A stretch of 64,000 bases of DNA from Petaurus breviceps papuanus (lineage: Eukaryota > Chordata > Mammalia > Diprotodontia > Petauridae): positions 5,553,268-5,617,267 of the forward strand of contig JAMXIF010000031.1 of NCBI GenBank assembly GCA_028583685.1. The letters run 5' to 3'. The number at the start of each line of letters is the position of its first letter. Position 1 is the first letter of the stretch. The notes below the pieces were generated by a model. It searched no databases. It had not been told where the DNA came from and saw only the letters and a program-made list of their open reading frames with translations. This document shows positions 44,816-55,328 of the stretch, piece by piece. A program made the translations under genes and the position numbers.

Positions 44816-45418
44816 TCACACATACATTGTGTCTGTAACTGTGTACAAATTTCTCCTGGTTCTGCTCTTCTCACTCAGCATCAGTTCGTATAAGCCTCTC
44901 CAGGTAAATATGAAATCCATCTGCTCCTCATTTCTTATAGAACAAAAGTATTCCATTACATTCATATACCACAGCTTGTTTAGCCATTCCCCAGTTGATG
45001 GGCATCCCCTTAATTTCAAATTCTTTGCCACCACAAAAAGAGCTACTATAAATGTCTTTGTACATATAGGTCTTCCTTCCACTTCTATGATCTCTTTGGG
45101 ATACAACCCTAGAAGTGGTGTTACTGGGTCGAAGGATATGAAATTATTCATAGTCCTTTGAGCATAGTTACAGATTGATCTCCAGAATGGCTGAATCAGT
45201 TCACAACTCCACCAGCAATGCATTAGTGTTCCAATTTGTTCACGTCCTCTCCAGCATTTGTCATTTTCCTGTTTTGTTATCTTAGCTAATCTGACCAGTG
45301 ATATGTGGTACCTCAGAATTGTTTTGATTTGTATTTCTCTAATCAATAGTGATTTAGAGCATTTTTTCATATGCTTATATATGTTTTTAATTTCCTCTTC
45401 TGAAAACTGCCTGGTCAT
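44816..45418 (-). pseudogene. L1 ORF2 C-terminal domain, 200-codon open stretch
   Basis: Contains 'IREIQIKTILRYHISLVRLA', the Cys/His-containing 'NDKCWRG' and 'TLMHCWWSCELIQPFWR', 'PVTPLLGLYPKE', and 'TGEWLNKLWYMNVMEY', all standard in the mammalian L1 ORF2 C-terminus, including the zinc-knuckle-like Cys-rich patch. It is one of the longest uninterrupted coding remnants in the window, which implies moderate age. Confidence 0.88.
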
Positions 45419-45956
45419 ATCCTTTGAATATTTATCAGTTGGGGAATGACTTGTATTCTAATAGTTTTGACTCAATTCTCTGTATATTTTAGAAATGAGG
45501 CCTCTATCAAGAGGCATTTGTTGTAAAAATTCTTTCCCAGTTTTCCACTTCCCTCTTAATCTTGGTTATATTGGCTTTGTTTGTACAGAAGCTTTTCAAT
45601 TTAATGTAATCAAAATTATCCATCTTGCATTTTATAATGCTCTCTAATTCTTGTTTGGTCATAAAGTCTTTCCCTTTCCATAAATCTTACAGGTAAACTA
45701 TTCCTTCCTTTTCCAGATTGCTTACAGTATCAGCCCTTATACCTATATCATGCACCCATTTAGACTTGATTTTGGTATATGGTGTTAGATAATGGTCTAT
45801 ACCCAGTTTCTGTCATACTCTATTCTACTTTTCCCAAAAGTTTTTCTCAAATAGTGAATTCTTATCCCCAAAACTGGGATCTTTGGGTTTATCAAACAGT
45901 AGATTACTATAGTCATTAACTGCTGAGTCTCCTGTACCCAATCTATTCCATTGATC

Positions 45957-46202
45957 CTATGCTCTGTTTCTCAGTTGGTACCAAGTAGTTTTGATGACTG
46001 CTGCTTTATAATGCAGATTAAAATCTGGTATGGCTAGGTCACCTTCCCTAGCATTTCTTTTCATTAATTTCCTTGATATTCTGGACCTTTTGTTCTTCCA
46101 AATTAATATTATTGCTAATTTTTCTAGCTCTATAAAGTAATTTCTTGGTAAATTGATTGTTATGGCACTAAATATGTAAGTTAATTTAGGCAAAATTGTC
46201 AT
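45957..46202 (-). pseudogene. L1 ORF2 thumb-domain fragment
   Basis: 'MTILPKLTYIFSAITINLPR', 'LIWKNKRSRISRKLM' and 'GDLAIPDFNLHYKAAVIKT' match the L1 post-RT region. The frame is separated from its neighbours by breaks. Confidence 0.82.
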
Positions 46203-46533
46203 TTTTATTATATTAGCTCAACCCAGCCACAAGCAATTATTTTTTTTTCCAATTAGTTAGATCTGACTTTGTGTGAAAAGTGTTTTGTAGTTGTGTTCAT
46301 ATAGGTCCTGGGTTTGTTTTGGCAGGTAGATTCCTAAATATTTTATAATGTCTACAATAACTTTAAATGGGATTTCTCTTTCTATCTCTTGCTGCTGGAT
46401 TTCATTAGAAATATAAAGGAATGCTGAGGATCTATGTGGGTTTAATTTATGTCCTGCAACTTTGCCAAATTTATTTATTGTCTCAAGTAGTCTTTTTACT
46501 TGATTCTCTAGGATTCTCTAAGTATATCATCAT

Positions 46534-46545
46534 ATCATCTGCAAA
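46534..46545 (-). other. L1 RT catalytic FADD codons
   Basis: Minus-strand codons read F-A-D-D within '[15 protein letters not shown]', the RT active-site box. It survives although the surrounding frame is broken. Confidence 0.85.
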
Positions 46546-46760
46546 GAGTGATAGCTTAGTCTCTTCTTTGCCTAATTTGATTCCTTTGATTTCTTTTTCT
46601 TCTCTAATTGCTCCTAGTAACATTTCTGGTACCAGATTGAATAAGAGGTGTCATAGTTGACACCCTTGTTTCACTGCTAATCTTATTAGAAATGCTTCTA
46701 GCTTACCCCATTACATGTAATACTTGCAGGTGGCTTTAAATAGATGCTCCCTATAATTTT

Positions 46761-46909
46761 TTTTAAAGCAATCAGGGTTAAGTAACTTGCTCAAGGTTAC
46801 ATGGCCAGTTATTCCTGGGTGTGGTACTGAGTATCTGAGCCCGGATTTGATCCAGGTCATCCTGACACTGGAGCCGGTGCTCTTACTCACTGAGCCACCT
46901 GGCCACCCC
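46761..46909 (-). repeat. SINE-B inside L1 RT, with 16-bp target duplication
   Basis: Full-length reverse SINE-B; flanks 'tgctccctataatttt' (46745-46760) and 'tgctccctattatttt' (46910-46925) differ at one base. Confidence 0.94.
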
Positions 46910-46925
46910 TGCTCCCTATTATTTT

Positions 46926-47546
46926 AAGGAAGATTCGATTTTTTCCTATACTTTCTAGTGTTTTTAATAGAAATGGATGTTGTATTTTGTCAAAAGCCTT
47001 ATCTGCATCTATTAAGATAATCATGTGGTTTCTACTAGTTTTATTGTTGATATGATCAATTATACTGATGGTTTTCCTAATATTAAACCATCCTTGCATT
47101 CCTGGAATAAATCCTACCTGATCAAAGTGTATTATTCTTGTGATCAGTTGCTGTAGTCTTTTTCCTAATATTTTATTTAAAATTTTTGAATCTATATTCA
47201 TGAGGGAAATTGGTCTATAATTTTCTTTCTCCATTTTATTTCTTTCTGATTTAGGTATCAGTACCAGATTTGTGTCATAAAAAGAATTTGGCAGGACTCC
47301 TTCACTAATTTCCCCAAATAGTTTGTAGAGTATTGGAATCAATTGTTCTTTAAATATTTGATAAAATTCACTAGTAAATCCATCTGGCCCTGGAGATTTT
47401 TTCCTAGGGAGTTCACGGTTGGCTTGTTTGATTTCTTTTTCTGAGATAGCATTATTTAAGTAATTTACTTCCTCTTCAGTTAATTTGGGCAACTTATATT
47501 TGTAAATTTTCATCCATTTTGCTAAGATTGTCAAATTTATGTGCAT
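46926..47546 (-). pseudogene. L1 ORF2 reverse-transcriptase N-terminal part
   Basis: An open stretch with '[19 protein letters not shown]', '[20 protein letters not shown]', '[17 protein letters not shown]' and '[20 protein letters not shown]'. These are RT blocks 0-2a and the first catalytic Asp region. The endonuclease that should precede it is missing. The SINE-B ends it on the other side. Confidence 0.92.
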
Positions 47547-47561
47547 GCAACTGGCAAAATA

Positions 47562-47597
47562 ATTCCTATAATAATTATAATATTATTATAATAATTC
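47562..47597. repeat. TAA/TTA-rich tract at the L1 deletion junction
   Basis: 'taataattataatattatta' and a following C run lie exactly between the inter-ORF region and the RT frame. Confidence 0.8.
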
Positions 47598-48218
47598 CCC
47601 CCCTTCTTATCATTCCCTTTCCTCTCCTACTGTCTATAGGGCACAATGGATTTTTATACTTATTGGAGTATGTTATTCCCTCTTTCACCCCAAACTAATG
47701 AGAGTAAATTTCATACATACATAGTAAAATTCATACTCTCCCTCTCTCCTTTCCCGCAATTATAATGAGTTTTTGTGTCTTTTCACTCTATAATCTTAAA
47801 CTTAACTGATTATGTTGATCCCTCTTTGAACCAGAACCAATGAGAATAATGTTCATGTTATGTTCATCTCCCTTTCTCCTTCCCCTCTACTATAGTATGT
47901 TCTTATGCCTCTTCATGTGGCATAATTTATCTTTTTCTGCCTCATTATTTCCTTTTGTCCCATTACTGTCCCTTTGAACCCCTTCATAAGGATTTTGTTT
48001 ATCATCAGATTAGTTCATTTATACCCACACCCTCTATCTATGTATATCCCTTTTAAAGGTCATGATAATCATATAAATTTCGATGTTGACAGGTATCAGC
48101 TTCTCATATAGGGACATAAACAGTTTGCTCTTATTGCATCCCAAGTTATGTGCATGTGTGCATGAATGTGCGTGTGTCCTTGTGTTTGTGTGAGGGTGTG
48201 TTTTCCTTGTTTACCTGT

Positions 48219-49019
48219 TTATATCTTTCTTGAGTCTTGTAATTGGAGACCAAATTTTCCATTGAGCTCTGGCTTTTTCATCAGGAAAGTCTGGAAGTCC
48301 CTTATTTCATTAACTGACCCTCTGCTTGCCTGAAAGATTATGCTCAGTTTTGCCAGGTAGTTGATCCTTGGTTGCAGTCCTAGCTCTTTTACCTTATAAA
48401 ATATCAAATACCAACCCCTCCAGTCTTTTAATATAGCAGCTCCTAGGTCCTGTGTAATCCTAACTGTAGTTCCACAATATTTGAATTGTTTCTTTTTGGC
48501 TGCTTACAGTATTTTCTCCTTAACCTGTTAATTCTGGGATTTGGCTAATATATTTCTTGGAGTTTACAATTTGGGATCTCTTTCAGGAGGAGTCTGGCGA
48601 ATTCTTTCAATAACTATTTTACCTTCTGATTCTAGGACTTCAGGACAGTTTTCTTTTACAGTCTCTCAGAGGATGTTGTCCAGATTGCTTTTTCCATTGT
48701 GACTTTCCAGTAGACCAATAATTCTTAGGTTATCTCGCCTGGATCTGTTCTCCAGGTCAATTGTTATTCCAGTGAGGTATTTTACACTTTCTTCTAATTT
48801 TTCAATCTTTATGTTTTGCTTGATTGACTCTTGCTGCATCATAGAGACCTGAGCTTTGATTTGACTGATTATAATTTTTAGTGAATTATTTTCTTTGGTT
48901 AGTTTTTTAAGGTCCTTTTTTAGGGAGGTATTTTCTCCAGTTAGATTTTGAATCTCCTGTCCCTTTTCACAAATTTTACTTTTTAAGGATTTATTTTCTT
49001 CAGTGAGACTTTTTTCCAA
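48219..49019 (-). pseudogene. L1 ORF1 remnant
   Basis: Codons 49019-48666 give a coiled coil ('MEKSLTEENKSLKSKICEKG'...) followed by 'DLENRSRRDNLRIIGLLES', the coiled-coil to RRM junction of ORF1p. Codons 48407-48219 give the C-terminal domain end ('FQTFLMKKPELNGKFGLQLQ'). The middle has lost its frame. Confidence 0.85.
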
Positions 49020-49924
49020 TTTGGTAACTGTAGATTTAAATTTATCTTCTACCTCTCTAATTTGGCCTTTAAAACTTTCTTGAGCTCCTTCAAAAATGCT
49101 TTTTGGTCTTGAGACCAGTTTACATTTCCTTCTGTGGTCTCAGGTGTGAGTATAGAGTCCATGTTGTCCTCTGTATTTGGTTGTTCTTGCTTGCTTCTCA
49201 ATTACACCCTTTCTCAGTGACTCCTATGTCTGAGGCTATCCACTATTTCAGGATTTTACTCTGGGTGGGACATTTCTCTCTGGGTTTTCTGGGTCAGGGA
49301 GGGGGAATCAGAGTAGCTAGAGTTCACTTTGCCACCTTGGCTTCTGGAAAATCAGGTAAGAGATTTTTAAACTTCCAGGCTGTGGGCTGATAGCCCCAGG
49401 AGAAGCTTCTGTCTCTGCTGCAGAACCTGAGCTTTCTCTTACCCAGCTCTATCCTGCACTGGTGAGACTGCTACGAATTGCCCTTGGGATGGGTGAGTCT
49501 GCCTGCTGGGCTCCTTCTCACTGCACTGTAGTCTGCTCTCTAGTCCGCGCTGGTGCAGCCTCCGTACTCCCCCTGCCCAGACACATGTGGGCACTTTCCT
49601 GGGCAGGAGTCTGCCACACTCCATCTCCCAGTGGATTCTGTCACTCTAAAATCCATTCTAATTCACTTTTTAAAGTTTAGTGACAAAATTCACAGAGGAG
49701 CTTAGAAAAGTTACTGCTTCCATTCCACCATCTTGGCCCCACCTCACTCATATTTTCCCTATGTTCTTTTCTCTCTCCTTTGAACAATTATAAAACTTAC
49801 ATTGATAGAATCAAAATACTGGAGTTGGAAGAGACCCTAGAAATCTTATAGCTGATCTACATGGATAGGTAACTCACTACTTTCTGAAGCAGCCCATCCC
49901 TTGTTTTTACAGCTTTAATTATTA

Positions 49925-50140
49925 GGAGAAAAGCAGGAATGGAGTAGCTACAGAGCCAGCCTTGGTGTCAGCAAGAACTGTGTTTTCCAGTTCTGCCACT
50001 GACTTGTATGGGCTTTACTTCCCTGAACAAATTATTTAAATTATCAGTGTCCCAGGTCATAGTTTGGAGGACAGTTGTTGATTTGGATTGGTGTATGGAG
50101 TGATAGAATTTTCTCACATCAGTGAAATCACAGATGCAGG
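49925..50140 (+). repeat. MAR1-type SINE, diverged
   Basis: 'ggagtagctacagagccagc', 'gttttccagttctgccactg', tail 'ttctcacatcagtgaaatca'. Confidence 0.5.
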
Positions 50141-50214
50141 CTTTAAAAAAAAGTTGTTAGAAAGTTTCTTCTTATTCTCACTGTGATTTCCCCATATAAT
50201 AGATAGGCACTAGA

Positions 50215-51045
50215 GTTGGAGCAGTATAGGGATCACCCTGCGGAGAAAACCAGTATATCTACCAGTACAACTAGGCACCTGTAATATCAAATGGAATATG
50301 AAGATCTTCCTCATCTATTAATAGGCCTATGTGACCACATGTGTTCAGTCACAGATGTCTTCCTACAATCACAGCTGTGACACATCCTGAATCACATAGA
50401 GCCCATTAGGGGAGGAACTTGCCTAAGGAGGAGCTTGCTTAAGGGGAGGCTTGCTTGTAGGAAGGCTTTCACACCTTTTGGTACTGAGCCAATTAGGAAC
50501 TGAATTATGTGGGTTGTGATGTCTCCTGGCCGAGTCTATTAAATGAAACCTGTATATACTGGGAGTTTGGTATTTTTCTTTGGGGGTTCACTTATGAGAA
50601 GGACCTTTTGATTCCCTGGTCAGGACTCTGAGTTAGACATTTGTTAAGAACCCCTTGACCACTCAGAGGTTTGTGCTTTCCCAATATGGTGGTGTATGTA
50701 GGTGGTTGTGTTATTTTGTTCAGACATTAGGAGCCCTGTCTATTGAATATCTGTGCTACTTTCTCTGCTTGTATTTTCTATTTATCTGTAAATAAAGCAA
50801 GATTAGTGATCTCTTTAAAAGTTGTTTTTCCTTTATCAAAGCAGATCAAAGAACCTGTCCTAGTAGGCCATCCTGGGTGTGCTAGGGTGCTTTTGTAAGA
50901 GCACCTTCTCTGCAACTTAGAGTCCTAAGGAGCTGCCTAGAGCATTAAGAATTTAAATGGTTTGTCCAGAGTCACATAGACTGAATCTGTTAGAAGCAAG
51001 ACTCAAATGCAGGTCTTCCTGGCCTTGATGCCCTCTCACTATCAA
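50215..51045 (-). repeat. MAR1-type SINE split by a solo LTR
   Basis: The left part 50215-50279 (minus-strand MAR1 tail) and the right part 50901-51045 ('ccttctctgcaacttagagt', 'aatggtttgtccagagtcac') make one antisense MAR1-type SINE once the LTR is set aside. Confidence 0.65.
50280..50900 (+). mobile_element. Solo retroviral LTR (ERV), copy 2
   Basis: A 621-bp fossil LTR in sense orientation. The start 'tgtaatatcaaatgg' and the 3' portion ('cctttatcaaagca', 'agaacctgt') resemble the LTR at 17182-17707 read on its own sense strand. It is flanked by the 5-bp repeat 'gcacc' (50275-50279, 50901-50905). A polyadenylation-type 'aataaa' lies near 50790. No internal retroviral sequence. It interrupts a MAR1-type SINE. 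Confidence 0.8.
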
Positions 51046-52239
51046 ATGTAGAATAGATATGCCCTCTCTTCATTCTTTACTGTACTATATAGTTTGTCAC
51101 ATAATGATATACTATTTTTTTTTGTTCTTTCCTTGTTTTATGTAACCAGGGTTTGGTTTCCTCAACTAAATTATATGATTCTTGATAACTGGGATGGCGT
51201 ATGCTTCTCTTTCACTTAATTTGTATCACATACAACAAGAAAGTACACTACTAGGTACTTTGGGGGTTATCAGCAAATACTTATTGCTCAATTGAAGTAA
51301 TTTCCTGTGCTAAAAATTCCTGATTATAGTGATATGTTCTGAAAAAGGAATGCAATAAACTTGCCTAGGTTCTGTGGATGATGATTTGATCATCTAAAAT
51401 TATTTCTTGTGATGTTCCTTTTTCAGGACATGTACTTAATCTTTGCTTTTGATTTATTAAATACTCATTGGAACTCTGCTAGGTGCTAAGAAAAATATCA
51501 TCTGGTAACCTGTTGGAATATAGCCACAAGCAACCATTTAACTCCCAAATAATTGCTCTTCTCACATTCTTATCATCCCATTTGGGCTCTGGTTAGACAA
51601 TAGAGGAAAATATTTACCATTATTATACAACTGTGAATCCAAATGGGAAATAATTAATTTTTCTTCCGTAACTGAAAAGTCAAGAACCTATTTTCAACAA
51701 ATAATTTTGCCCCTGAGCTAGCTGAGTTTCTGGGTTGAATCAGACACCTCTCAAATGGTGTGTGCATATCGATTAAGCAATCTACTTAAGCATGCATATC
51801 TTGCAAAAGCTTTGGTTGAAGTCTGTTTTAAGCAGGATTTAATTTCCAGTCAGAGTTCAACATAATAGCACTCTTTTCTTGTATTTTTGTAAAGCTAAAG
51901 AATGGATGCCTCATGTCTCCCAATGAATATGTATATTACAATAACATTGAGACTGGAACACTAAACTCACAGTACCAAAAAAATCAGGAACTGATATCCT
52001 TTCAGAATTGTTGGGAGTGTATTGGTATTACGGGTCCAAAATGATGCTCTTAGAATTGTAACAGAAGTTTACATTCTGATGTGGCATAATGGACCATGAA
52101 TTTCCATACACAGCTAAGAGAGGTAAAGTGCAGAGAAACACAACAAAGGCCCTTAATTCATTTTATAATGCTTTCAAATACCATCAGTAAGTTGGTGATA
52201 TAAGAGAATAAGCAAATATAGTTCCCTTGAGAATCGTGA
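51046..52239. other. Repeat-poor, unrecognised
   Basis: About 1.2 kb with no clear element. L2- or MIR-like ends are hinted near 51260-51290 and 51450-51490 only. Confidence 0.35.
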
Positions 52240-52555
52240 AATCATAGATACATGAGTTAGAAGGGACCTCAAGTGGTTCCTTAGATATTCCATAGATATA
52301 TGTTAGATGAAACCTCAAATGGTCCCTCCCTCATCCTGAGGTTACATAATGGCGATGAGACTCAAAGATATTACCCAACTAGCTAGATGCTTGGTTTTTT
52401 AAAGCCATTGCACAGTGTTCTAGCCATGTTAGCATTGTGATCTGGGCAGTTCACTTAACTTTTCTGTGCCTCAGTTTCCTCATTTGTAAAATAAAGGAAT
52501 TGGATTTGGCCTATCAAATCACTTCCAGCTTTAAATCTATGATCCTATGATGATG
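52240..52555. repeat. Two MIR-related SINE pieces in opposite orientation
   Basis: 52240-52350 (minus): 'atgagttagaagggacctca'. 52425-52555 (plus): 'tgcctcagtttcctcatttg', 'aatcacttccagctttaaat'. Confidence 0.5.
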
Positions 52556-53482
52556 ACTTCACTGGTTTCATTTTCTATCACAAAAGGAATGAAAGAGACT
52601 GCACAATAAATTTTTTGTCTTACTCAATATTTTGCACAGCAGTGACCAGAGATGTAATGAGATACCTGAGAGAGAATGAAGTCCACTTCCGACTCCCTCA
52701 GGCAAGCTGTTATAGTAACTCAATAAGCTTTTCATGTTACCAAAATTTTTTTCAAGATAGTTATTTGAGAGCTTCTGTATCGCTGATGACATTACTCTTG
52801 AAGTAGATATTCCAAAAGCCATGTAAATGACGATGACTTTTTCTGCAAGGTTGGCAAGGCTGGTGAAGATAATCGTGAAGACTGAGTTAAAAGTTGTGAT
52901 AGAATTTTACTACCCAGGAAGGACACTGTCTAGTGGGGTTTTAATGCAATATATTTCCAGCCTTTCAAGACATGGATTGGGACTGATTTAAGGCATTTTA
53001 TTTTACTAGTCCAAAGAATTTTAACAGACAAATGTCCTTAATTCTTACAAGTTCATAAAGTTTCAAATACTCTGAGTTTACTTTCTCCATGTGGCCTGCT
53101 CCTGAATTTCTGGAGACTTAAGAAGAGACGACTATTTTGAGAGTCACTTTAGCAACAGTTTTTGCAGGTGGCAGGGAGGTCAGACTGAATGGATCCACTG
53201 TAGTAGATCCTTGTTGTCTTTTGACAAAAGCCACAGCAAAGAGGCAAGTTGAAGAGTTACAATTCTCACTAGTGCTGAGAAGAGAGAGGGAAGAGTGAGA
53301 AGGGCCTAGAACATGAATGAATTCAGAAGGCTTTATCAAATACTACAGTGGGTACACTTTTTGGTTACATTGCAGCATTAGCATGTATGTGTTAATTGCA
53401 AATCGGTGGCACCTCATTAAACAGTGGAGTATCAATTGCAGAAATTCCCCCAAATGAAAACCTGGTATAATATGAAATTCTA
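52556..53482. other. Unrecognised sequence
   Basis: Overlapping open frames on both strands at 52568-52822 and a 73-codon minus-strand frame at 53118-53339 show no known domain. Confidence 0.35.
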
Positions 53483-53735
53483 GCAGCGTCCAGGTGGCAT
53501 AACAGACAGAATGCTGCTTCTGGACTCAGGAGGTCTTGGATTCAAATATGGCCACAGGCATTTGCTCTTTCTGTGACCCTGGGCAAGCCACTTAACTTTT
53601 CCCTGCCTCATTTTCCTCATCTGTAAAATAAGTATAATAATAGCACCTACCTCCCAGGGCTATTGTGATAATCAAATGAGATTATATCTGTAAAGTGAAT
53701 CGAAAACCTTAAAGTGATATATACATATTACCTAA
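53483..53735 (+). repeat. MIR/MON1-type SINE, near full length
   Basis: Head 'gtccaggtggcataacagac', 'ggattcaaatatggcc', core 'tgtgaccctgggcaagccac', 'cctcatctgtaaaataagta', tail with 'tgataatcaaatgagatt'. Confidence 0.7.
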
Positions 53736-53789
53736 TTAGGAGTCCCCAATTTAACAGTAACAACAAACTACCACTACCATTACTACTAC

Positions 53790-53992
53790 TAAAATTTAGA
53801 TAGTACTTTGAGGTTTTCAAAGTGTTTTACATATATTATCTTATTTGATCTCGTCAGCACTGAGAGGTAGATGCTATTTGCATATCCATTTTACAGGTCA
53901 GGAAATTGAGGATGAGAAATATTATGTTCACACAACTATTAAGTTTGAACTTAGGTCTTCCTGACTCCTAGTGCATTGTTCTATCTAGAGAT
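53790..53992 (-). repeat. MIR/MON1-type SINE
   Basis: Minus strand: 'ttagatagtactttgaggtt', 'ccattttacaggtcagg', 'aacttaggtcttcctgactc'. Confidence 0.66.
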
Positions 53993-54389
53993 AAACCAGA
54001 GTTTCTCTGAGAGGATCCCCTCTCAAATATAGATAATGTTACCAAACCACTAATGTCCTTCATACACCCGAGAATGAATGTGTGATTCTGTGATTGTGAA
54101 ATTAGTAACCAAAGAAAAGGTGGAAAAGATGGTATTTCCCTTGTGTTTGTGGTACTTTCTTGATAGTTCTTTTCTCCTTGTATTTCAAAATCCTAGGTTT
54201 TTGACATTTCTGGGCCCCAGTTGGTTAACCATGGAGATTTTTTTTTTTTATCTAATTACTACTTTAAAAGGTTTTCATATTCATGAATGTTAGTAGTTTG
54301 CTAATCTTACTGAACAGTGGTTGGCAGCAGCCATTGTAAATTCAAGTTTTGATCTCTTTTTTCTGTTAGAAGCAGTGAACCCAATAATG
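53993..54389. other. Unrecognised sequence
   Basis: A 71-codon plus-strand frame at 54078-54293 is hydrophobic at its end but has no family match I know. Confidence 0.3.
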
Positions 54390-54545
54390 ACCTATCTTGA
54401 GCTCTATCTAGCTGCCTGCTGGACATTTTCATTTTGAGAAAACTCAATATGCCTAAAACCAAAAATGTCATCTTTCTTCCTCTCCTCACTCACCATACTG
54501 TCTTCCAGATTTCTCTATTTTTGTCCATAGTGTCATCATTTCCCC
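54390..54545 (+). repeat. L2 LINE fragment
   Basis: 'ctgcctgctggacattttca' and 'caatatgcctaaaaccaaaa' correspond to the L2 RT-end stretch encoding 'LLDIS... NMSKTEL'. Confidence 0.55.
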
Positions 54546-54880
54546 AATTGACCAACAAATATTTATTATGTGCTTATTATCATCCATGCACTGCTAAGGG
54601 CTAAGGATACAAAGAAAGACAAAGGAAGTCTCTGTTTCAAAGAACCTTCCATTCTAGTGGAAGGGAAAACAAGTATATTACTGAGTGCGTATAAGACGTG
54701 TACAAAGTAAGTAGAAGGCATTCTGAAAGAGAAAGGCTTTAGGAGCCGACAACAGGAGTGGTGACTGGGAAAGACCTACAAATGGTAGGATCTGAGTTGA
54801 ATCTTGATGGCAAACAAGGAAATTAAGGCAGGCAATTCCCAGGAAAAAGGAGGATGGGAAGGCTGTGAGCTCCATTTTAC
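54546..54880 (-). repeat. L2-like LINE 3' end
   Basis: 'caaatatttattatgtgctt', 'taaggatacaaagaaagaca', 'accttccattctagtggaag', 'gatctgagttgaatcttgat'. Confidence 0.62.
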
Positions 54881-55171
54881 AGGCTGTTACAAAAGATCAT
54901 TCTTCCCTCAGTAGGCCCTACCACAGCAGTATGAAGTAACTACTTCACATTCCATCAGTGAATCCCATTCCCTAAAAGGTACAATGGGAATGTCTTTATC
55001 CTCCAAAGGAATGTATAATCAAAATGCTTACCTCACTGAAAACTTATCACATAGATCAGAGAATTTTACTGATTGAACCCCAAGATTTCTATTCCACCAA
55101 GATATACAACATAATGTAAACATCTTAGCTGCTCAATATTTTTCTATAAATAAATACAAGAACTAAATACA

Positions 55172-55328
55172 GGGGGTGGCTAGGTGGCGCCGTGAATAGA
55201 GCATCGGCCCTGGAGTCAGGAGGACCTGAGTTCAAATCTGGCCTCAGACACTTAACACAAATACTAGCCGTGTGACCTTGGGCAAGTCACAACCCCAATT
55301 GCCCTCCAAAAAAGCAAAAAAACAAAAC
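55172..55328 (+). repeat. SINE-A, full length
   Basis: 'gggggtggctaggtggcgcc', 'gagttcaaatctggcctc', 'ccgtgtgaccttgggcaagt', then an A-rich tail containing 'caaaacaaaac'. An approximate flank repeat 'aactaaatac' / 'aactaaaata' may be the target duplication. Confidence 0.88.

Larger units (their letters stand above)
44408..49745 (-). mobile_element. L1 LINE spanning 5' end to 3' tail, with 12-bp target duplication
   Basis: The 5' end at 49745 ('ggggccaagatgg' on the minus strand) and the A-rich 3' end at 44408-44470 are flanked by the exact direct repeat 'actcatattttc' (44396-44407 and 49746-49757). Order on the minus strand: 5' UTR (49745 to about 49130), ORF1 (about 49110-48200), inter-ORF region (48190-47600), then directly the ORF2 RT domain (47546), thumb, C-terminal domain (to 44816) and 3' UTR. 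The ORF2 endonuclease domain is absent. The junction at 47562-47597 is a TAA/TTA-rich tract. A SINE-B at 46761-46909 interrupts the RT. The total of 5.3 kb is shorter than a typical 6-7 kb L1, consistent with the deletion. Confidence 0.9.

Noticed and set aside
46887-47546. 219-codon frame read as one protein
   Set aside because: The last codons run into a SINE-B. The L1 RT part ends at about 46926, and the rest is read-through.
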